A stretch of DNA of 60,443 nt. It comes from an uncultured Deferribacteraceae bacterium. Its GTDB lineage: Bacteria > Chrysiogenota > Deferribacteres > CAMZNJ01. The DNA lies in contig CAMZNS010000009.1 in the NCBI GenBank assembly GCA_947313855.1, positions 1-60,443 of the forward strand, in the 5' to 3' direction. Shown one piece after another: positions 55,575 to 60,443 of the stretch. Made by a program: the position numbers and the translations under genes. Within the stretch, counting starts at the first letter, position 1, and every line of letters starts with the position of its first letter. A model generated the notes under the pieces. That model made no database searches, was not told the origin of the DNA, and saw only the letters and a program-made list of their open reading frames with translations.

Positions 55575-56030
55575 ATGTTGAAAACTAGCAAAGATATTAG
55601 CGAAGAAATCTCCAAAGGGGCAGTTAACGCCTTCCTTGGCGAAGGGGTTCTGTTTGACGGGAACCTTGTGTTCGACGGCATAGTGCGTATCGACGGCACT
55701 TTCCGCGGGAGCATCAAGTCGAGTGACACCCTGATTATTGCAGACACAGGCAACGTTGAAGCAACAATAGAGGTTGCTACAGCCAAAATATCGGGCACAT
55801 TTAATGGGGATCTCTACGCCTCCAAAAAAGTGGAGCTCTACAGTGCGGCCAATATTAGTGGCACGATTCGCTCTGATATATTAAAGGTGGAAGAGGGTGT
55901 AACCCTGAACGGTACCATAGAAATGGGGAAGGGTGGTCTTGTTATCGATAACCCTCAGGACGCCCTCGGCAACAACGACAAATCCAAACTGAACGTACCG
56001 CAACGTAATTCTAAGCAGAAAAAGCGTTAA
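55575..56030 (+). CDS. Bactofilin (cytoskeletal polymer)
   Basis: The bactofilin beta-helix core is clear: FLGEGVLFDGNLVFDGIVRIDGTFRGSI, then repeated SGTFNGDLYA and SGTIRSDILKVEEGVTLNGTIEM. Bactofilins form stable filaments at the inner membrane and shape cells or localise proteins. I start it at the ATG with AGGAG eight nt upstream (151 aa). It follows parB, a pairing seen in several phyla. Confidence 0.92.
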   Translation: MLKTSKDISEEISKGAVNAFLGEGVLFDGNLVFDGIVRIDGTFRGSIKSSDTLIIADTGNVEATIEVATAKISGTFNGDLYASKKVELYSAANISGTIRSDILKVEEGVTLNGTIEMGKGGLVIDNPQDALGNNDKSKLNVPQRNSKQKKR

Positions 56031-56126
56031 CAAGTACCATTAGCCTAATGGACGACCACTATCCGTATTGCAATGAGCAGTGCTGGTATGGGTGTTGAAT
56101 TTTTATAAATACGGAGAACTACTGTT

Positions 56127-56957
56127 ATGAGAAAACCTGTAATAGCTGGCAACTGGAAGATGAATCTTGACATCGAGGCTGGTGCACTACTCGCACACAC
56201 CATCGCCTCCACCCCTGTGGACTACTCCACCCGTGAGGTAATTATATGTCCCGACTTTGTTAGCGTTGGTGCCATCAAGGTAATGTGCGAGTCCCTTGCC
56301 GACGAGGGTGCTGTTGTTGGTGATGTTGGTGCTAGTGATGGTAGTCCGGCTTCAGGCGGTGTAATTGTTGCGTCTCAGGATATATCTCAGCACATGCAGG
56401 GGGCATACACAGGTGAGGTATCGTTGCCCATGCTTTCTGCGGCGGGGATAACCCACACCCTCATCGGTCACTCCGAGCGTCGCATGTACCACCACGAAAC
56501 CGACACCATTCTCAACGCCAAACTGCTACGTGCCATCGGTGATGCCCCCGACTCAGACAGCAAGTACGCCCCCCTCACAGCAATCCTGTGTGTTGGCGAA
56601 ACCCTCGATGATCGTGAAAGTGGTAAGGCTAACGACGTTGTATTGGGTCAGCTGAAGGGTGCCCTTGCAGGCGTTAAGTCTTACAACAAAATCATTATTG
56701 CTTACGAGCCTGTTTGGGCGATAGGCACGGGTAAAACAGCAACCTCAGCCGATGCACAGTCGATGCACTCTGCCATACGCACTTTTCTTGCAGAATTTGC
56801 GGGCAATGGTGTTGCAGAATCCATGCGAATCCTGTATGGTGGTAGTGTGAAGCCTGAGAACATATCCGAGTTGATGTCACAGTCAGACGTTGATGGAGTT
56901 CTTGTGGGCGGTGCGTCTCTAGATGCGGATTCATTTATAAAGATAATCAATTATTAA
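56127..56957 (+). CDS. tpiA: Triose-phosphate isomerase
   Basis: It interconverts DHAP and glyceraldehyde-3-P. The 276-aa protein has AGNWKMN, the catalytic His in GHSERR, the catalytic Glu in AYEPVWAIGTGKTA, and ILYGGSVKPEN and VDGVLVGGASL. It is about 25 residues longer than usual, mainly through a Gly/Asp/Ser-rich insert near residues 60-75. GlpD (22.2 kb) supplies its substrate. Confidence 0.95.
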   Translation: MRKPVIAGNWKMNLDIEAGALLAHTIASTPVDYSTREVIICPDFVSVGAIKVMCESLADEGAVVGDVGASDGSPASGGVIVASQDISQHMQGAYTGEVSLPMLSAAGITHTLIGHSERRMYHHETDTILNAKLLRAIGDAPDSDSKYAPLTAILCVGETLDDRESGKANDVVLGQLKGALAGVKSYNKIIIAYEPVWAIGTGKTATSADAQSMHSAIRTFLAEFAGNGVAESMRILYGGSVKPENISELMSQSDVDGVLVGGASLDADSFIKIINY

Positions 56958-56984
56958 GGTAACAGATTAGAGGAACTACTTTTT

Positions 56985-57386
56985 ATGTATATTTTAGGAC
57001 TAGTAATATTTGTTTTGGTATCGTTGCTCCTTGTGGGCGTGATACTCATGCAGAACCCTAAGGGTGCTGGTGTTGGTTCGGTTTTTGGTGGCGGATCTTC
57101 AGATGTTTTCGCTCCGGGAGCAACCACATCATTTTTCACCAAGTTGACCATTGTTTTGGCGGGACTATTTATTATTATGGCTTTGTTGCTGTCTTATTGG
57201 GCACGCACAGGGGCAATATCCCTCGGCACTTCTACTACAAATGTTGGTGCTGTTGGTGTTGCGAGCGATTTGGATTCACGCTCCAACGGCAGTATTTTGG
57301 ACTCCCTTGGTCGAGGCAACACGAGTCCGTCACCGTCGGCACTTCCGTTGTTAGACAGCACTGGCAACGGTTCCGAGGGTCAGTAG
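56985..57386 (+). CDS. secG: Preprotein translocase subunit SecG
   Basis: A small two-helix subunit of the Sec channel: helix one (MYILGLVIFVLVSLLLVGVILMQ), the conserved QNPKGAGVGSVFGGGSSDVFAPGATTSFF loop, and helix two (LTIVLAGLFIIMALLLSYW). A 55-residue polar tail follows. tpiA-secG order is common. The partner secY is at 8.8 kb. Confidence 0.94.
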   Translation: MYILGLVIFVLVSLLLVGVILMQNPKGAGVGSVFGGGSSDVFAPGATTSFFTKLTIVLAGLFIIMALLLSYWARTGAISLGTSTTNVGAVGVASDLDSRSNGSILDSLGRGNTSPSPSALPLLDSTGNGSEGQ

Positions 57387-57406
57387 CAATACGCCGCAGT
57401 TAGCAG

Positions 57407-57480
57407 TGTTCGTGCATGGGGGTTGCCTGTGCAATGTTCGTGCATGGGGGTTGCCTGTGCAGTGTTCGTGCATGGTGTTA
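57407..57480. repeat. 28-nt tandem repeat after secG
   Basis: Nearly three copies of a 28-nt unit starting TGTTCGTGCATGGGGGTTGC at 57407, 57435 and 57463. It shares its unit length, but not its sequence, with the array before parA. Confidence 0.9.
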
Positions 57481-57540
57481 CCTACATGACGTCTTAGTCT
57501 CGTTCGTGCACGGTTCCAGCATTGCAGGTGGGGAGGGGTT

Positions 57541-58599
57541 ATGATAAATTTACCGATCAAGTTAGTTTTTCCCATGGTCTTTTTCATGACCAGTGTAAAC
57601 GTTCTTATTTGGTTGACAGTTAATTTGTACGACAGTTACCCTTTAATGAACTACAGTGTTGCGTCCATCTACTCCCATTTAGATATTGCCATCGCGGTAT
57701 TTTTGTCATTGGCTTATTCACGTCTTCGCGATCCTTTTGCGGGTGTGATAGGACTTATTTCGTACCTTATTATTTTTGATGTATCATCTGGTTCGTTGAG
57801 TTTGGCTAATGTTGGCACCATTTTGAATAATGGTGATGTTTACAGTCTTAACCTTATGCTACCTATCCTTGCTGGTGTGATAGTTGGTGTAACGTTCAAT
57901 TTTGCGTCTCGCATAGGTGGTGTTTGGAGTAGTAGTTTAGCTTCTGTTATAAGTATTATTGTGTCGATGGCAGCTGGTTTCATTCTTTACGAGGTTTATC
58001 CATTGTTGAGTATGGCTATTGCCACTGGAACTCCTATCCTTGGTTCGGCTCTGTCTTTTTTGGGTACCATGTTGGAGCATCCACTTGTTTCTGTGCCTTA
58101 TTTGTATCTTCATCGCGATTTCATGGATTCTGTTTCGGGGATATCCATGTCCACTTTTTCTCATTCCAATAGTGTGTCGTATATTATGGTTTTGGGTTTT
58201 ACGTCGGGGGTTCTTTTGACGGCTACGGTTGTTAATGCTGTACGCGGCAGGGTATCGTTGTCTATTGCTACTGGTTACATGTTATTTGCTGGTCTTCTTA
58301 CGGGTATTAATGATGCGTTTGAGTTAATACTTCTTGTTAGTGCTCCGTTGATATACGGTGTATTTGTTGCTGTTGGCGTACTGTTTCTGTTTTTGGTACG
58401 ACTTTTCGACATCGAGTCGGTGATAGTTTTTGCACCTGATGCTGTTCATTACATAGCATTACGTAACATCTTTGTTAATGAGGTTATGCTTTTGGTGTTG
58501 ATGGGTGCGAGTGCAGTGCTTGGTGCTGCTATCTATTTCGTATTATTGACCCTTACACGGTACCGTTTTTTGGGTACTGCGGGCAGTAGTTGGTCTTAG
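57541..58599 (+). CDS. PTS EIIC-like integral membrane protein
   Basis: A 352-aa protein with about ten predicted membrane helices. The segment ATGYMLFAGLLTGINDAFELILLVSAPLIYGVFVAVG sits where sugar-PTS EIIC proteins of the glucose/GlcNAc family have G-I-T-E-P-I-E-F-x-F-L-F-x-x-P, but the key ITEPIEF reads INDAFEL. No EIIB or EIIA domain and no PTS genes are nearby. It may be a diverged, non-PTS transporter. AGGGGT just before the ATG is a usable ribosome binding site. Confidence 0.5.
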   Translation: MINLPIKLVFPMVFFMTSVNVLIWLTVNLYDSYPLMNYSVASIYSHLDIAIAVFLSLAYSRLRDPFAGVIGLISYLIIFDVSSGSLSLANVGTILNNGDVYSLNLMLPILAGVIVGVTFNFASRIGGVWSSSLASVISIIVSMAAGFILYEVYPLLSMAIATGTPILGSALSFLGTMLEHPLVSVPYLYLHRDFMDSVSGISMSTFSHSNSVSYIMVLGFTSGVLLTATVVNAVRGRVSLSIATGYMLFAGLLTGINDAFELILLVSAPLIYGVFVAVGVLFLFLVRLFDIESVIVFAPDAVHYIALRNIFVNEVMLLVLMGASAVLGAAIYFVLLTLTRYRFLGTAGSSWS

Positions 58600-59009
58600 T
58601 TTTGGGTCAGGTATTTGCGTCTATTTTGCTACATTTGGTAAGAGTTTTGCAAGGAAAGGTGAACTTTCAATCGTGACTTTTCATCGAGATAGAGGCAGTG
58701 TTTGCATTACTTGTTTTTTGAGGGGTGTGTTTTCGTATGATAACGCCTCTTGAGGTGGCCATGTTTGTGGTGCTATTAATTTCATTGTTATTATTATTTT
58801 TTGTTAAAACGCTAGCATTTAGGATTTTGCTGTGCTAGTATACTAGTGCATGGGTGTGGTGACTCTTGGTTGGCATGCTTTGTACTAGTATTTGTGTTGG
58901 TGGCTGTTAAGCTGTTATACTATGCTCCAACAACAACTTGCTTACTAGTTTAGATACATATATATTACAAGTACGAATTACATTTACACACAATACGGAG
59001 GTTACGATT
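58600..59009 (+). other. Intergenic region before the lipoprotein gene
   Basis: No gene supported. It includes a perfect 12-bp palindrome CTAGTATACTAG (58835-58846), a candidate -10 TATACT (58916-58921) with a weak -35 TTGTGT 18 nt upstream, and several ACTAGTAT copies that could bind a regulator. A GGAGG ribosome binding site (58997-59001) serves the next gene. Confidence 0.5.
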
Positions 59010-60443
59010 ATGAGAATAGGAATGAAACTTATACTGCTATTGGCTCTTTCAGCAGTGCTGTTTACGGCATGCTCTAAGAAGACCGATAATGGCGGTAACG
59101 CTGGCGATGGCGGCGGGTGTAAGTACACCGACGCTGTAAAGACTAACACTATCCCAACCGGTGTTCTTGGTTTTGGAGTTGAATCTGGCGATGTGAATAA
59201 TCAATCTGCCAAGGCTTCTTGGACAGGTCCATCCAACAAAGTTATTTTGCTTCGCATCAAAGCGGGTGCAGATGGTGAGGAAGTTTTCAGGGAGATTAAA
59301 GGCTCCAACAGCATCATCCTTACTAAAATTGATGGGCTAAACCTTCGAGGCGTACGTAACACAATCGATGCGTATGTTTACGACAGCGTAGCCTGCATTA
59401 CGTCTAATGCTGAAACTAAGCAGCTCGCGCTTCTTGACTACATCCGTACTGCACCATCCCTCACAGTCAAAGTACAGACCGTTTTGGCTGACAAAGATGG
59501 CGGTGGCGTAACCGACACCGATCAAACCGACTTCGCTGTTGGTGTTGCTCTGTCTTACACAGACGGCTCCCCAGCTGGTACCAACAAGAACTACACAATA
59601 ACCATATCCACATCCCCAACGGTAGGTGGGATTAAGTTCAGTAAAGATAAAGATGGAAAAGTTGAGTCAGACCCTAATGTTCTTCCGAACCTAGCAGAAT
59701 CTCCTGCTGATTCCATCCTTCTCCCTAGGGCTGGTAGTGGTGCCAACGTGGTGCTCTACGATGCACGTAGTGTTGCGGACGCTGATAAGTACAACACCGA
59801 AGGGGCAGGTTCGAAAGTTGGTAACGCATCTGAGACAACCTACTACCTCACTGGTAACCCAAAGACAGAGGCAGAGGCAGTAGATCAAGTTCTGTACATC
59901 TATACAGAGGTTCGTGCTGATCAACCTGGTGGCGATGTAGATACGTTCTACACCGGTATTACTGAAAACACCCCCGAGGGTTCCCCCATTAGGTTTAGGT
60001 TTGGTGTGACTCCTGCTCAGGTGTTTGTTGAGGCTGTGAAAGAATTTTCGGTAGCTGATGACACCAAGAGTGAGTCTTCCGACTTTGTGTTCACCGCTCT
60101 TACACCTAACTACAACAGCGACTTGAAAGATGCTGTGCAGTTGTTGCAACAAAGTGCTGATGCGTCTGTTTCTTATGCTGTGTTGCAGTTGAAGAAGGCG
60201 AAAAGTGGCAAGCTTTATGTTTACAGTAACGAAGAGGGTCAGATGGAGTCCACATGTGGCTTCCTCACTGACGACAAGAAGTTTGTTGACTTCAGCAAAA
60301 TCGATGATGAAGCTAATGAAACTGCCTTCGAGCTATGCGAGTTTACTCGCCAGCTAAACCTTCAGGGCAATACAATTGCTTTGTCCCCATCTAGCTTGGA
60401 AGACTTCGTTCGTGAGAACATCGGCAGGGGTCTAACCCTGTCA
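59010..60443 (+). CDS. Secreted lipoprotein, 3' end beyond window
   Basis: An open frame of 478 codons runs off the window end. It starts MRIGMKLILLLALSAVLFTAC, a lipoprotein signal with lipobox LFTAC, then a Gly/Asn-rich linker and a second Cys (about residue 37). The rest is beta-rich and polar, with repeated DG/NG turns and two more Cys near the end (CGFLT and CEFTR). The signal peptide and GGAGG site eight nt upstream make the start secure. No family recognised. Likely anchored in the outer membrane or inner membrane outer leaflet. Confidence 0.85.
   Translation, partial: MRIGMKLILLLALSAVLFTACSKKTDNGGNAGDGGGCKYTDAVKTNTIPTGVLGFGVESGDVNNQSAKASWTGPSNKVILLRIKAGADGEEVFREIKGSNSIILTKIDGLNLRGVRNTIDAYVYDSVACITSNAETKQLALLDYIRTAPSLTVKVQTVLADKDGGGVTDTDQTDFAVGVALSYTDGSPAGTNKNYTITISTSPTVGGIKFSKDKDGKVESDPNVLPNLAESPADSILLPRAGSGANVVLYDARSVADADKYNTEGAGSKVGNASETTYYLTGNPKTEAEAVDQVLYIYTEVRADQPGGDVDTFYTGITENTPEGSPIRFRFGVTPAQVFVEAVKEFSVADDTKSESSDFVFTALTPNYNSDLKDAVQLLQQSADASVSYAVLQLKKAKSGKLYVYSNEEGQMESTCGFLTDDKKFVDFSKIDDEANETAFELCEFTRQLNLQGNTIALSPSSLEDFVRENIGRGLTLS

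Overview
The window is 60.4 kb of a Gram-negative bacterial chromosome with moderate G+C. The organism makes lipopolysaccharide: it has KdsB, KdsD, LpxK, an MsbA-type exporter and heptosyltransferase-like enzymes. The order rplD...rplQ with secY-adk-map-infA-rpmJ, no rpmD, and parA-parB-bactofilin-tpiA-secG recall Deferribacterota and Desulfobacterota-like bacteria. I cannot fix the phylum from sequence alone.

Layout. (1) 0.26-15.2 kb: the S10/spc/alpha ribosomal supercluster, rplD to rplQ. It starts at rplD, with no rplC or rpsJ in the 257 bp before it, and holds secY, adk, map, infA, rpmJ and rpoA. (2) 15.4-23.8 kb: a membrane-bound GGDEF diguanylate cyclase, a prolyl-tRNA synthetase without the editing insertion, an M23 peptidase, GlmU, a small exported protein and GlpD. 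(3) 24.1-29.8 kb, minus strand: phage-type head genes, including a major capsid protein, two probable virion proteins, a Mor-like regulator, a portal and two small ORFs. (4) 30.0-46.3 kb: envelope and DNA repair genes (MsbA, two tandem GT2-GT9 fusion glycosyltransferases, LpxK, AddB, AddA, KdsB, KdsD). (5) 46.5-48.8 kb: a degenerate HAD protein, a 4-OT tautomerase and an iron alcohol dehydrogenase. (6) 49.0-51.1 kb, minus strand: phage terminase large subunit, a probable small subunit and a 61-aa ORF, next to tRNA-Pro(TGG). (7) 51.6-60.4 kb: NagB, a small hypothetical protein, ParA, ParB, bactofilin, TpiA, SecG, an EIIC-like membrane protein and a lipoprotein cut by the window end.

Two things stand out. 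First, head and packaging genes of a tailed phage are present and look intact. They lie in two minus-strand clusters about 19 kb apart, separated by host genes, with no integrase, tail or lysis genes visible. One cluster contains a Mor-like activator behind a near-consensus promoter. This fits a domesticated, gene-transfer-agent-like particle, though a decayed prophage is the main alternative. Second, tandem repeats are everywhere. Arrays inside genes have units that are multiples of 3 (6, 9, 12, 15, 18, 21, 36, 81 nt). Arrays between genes use 5, 8, 9, 10, 11, 13, 14, 16 and 28 nt. They sit inside conserved enzymes (LpxK, KdsB, ParB, AddA, AddB) and also inside the phage terminase, which suggests the phage genes have lived in this genome for a long time.
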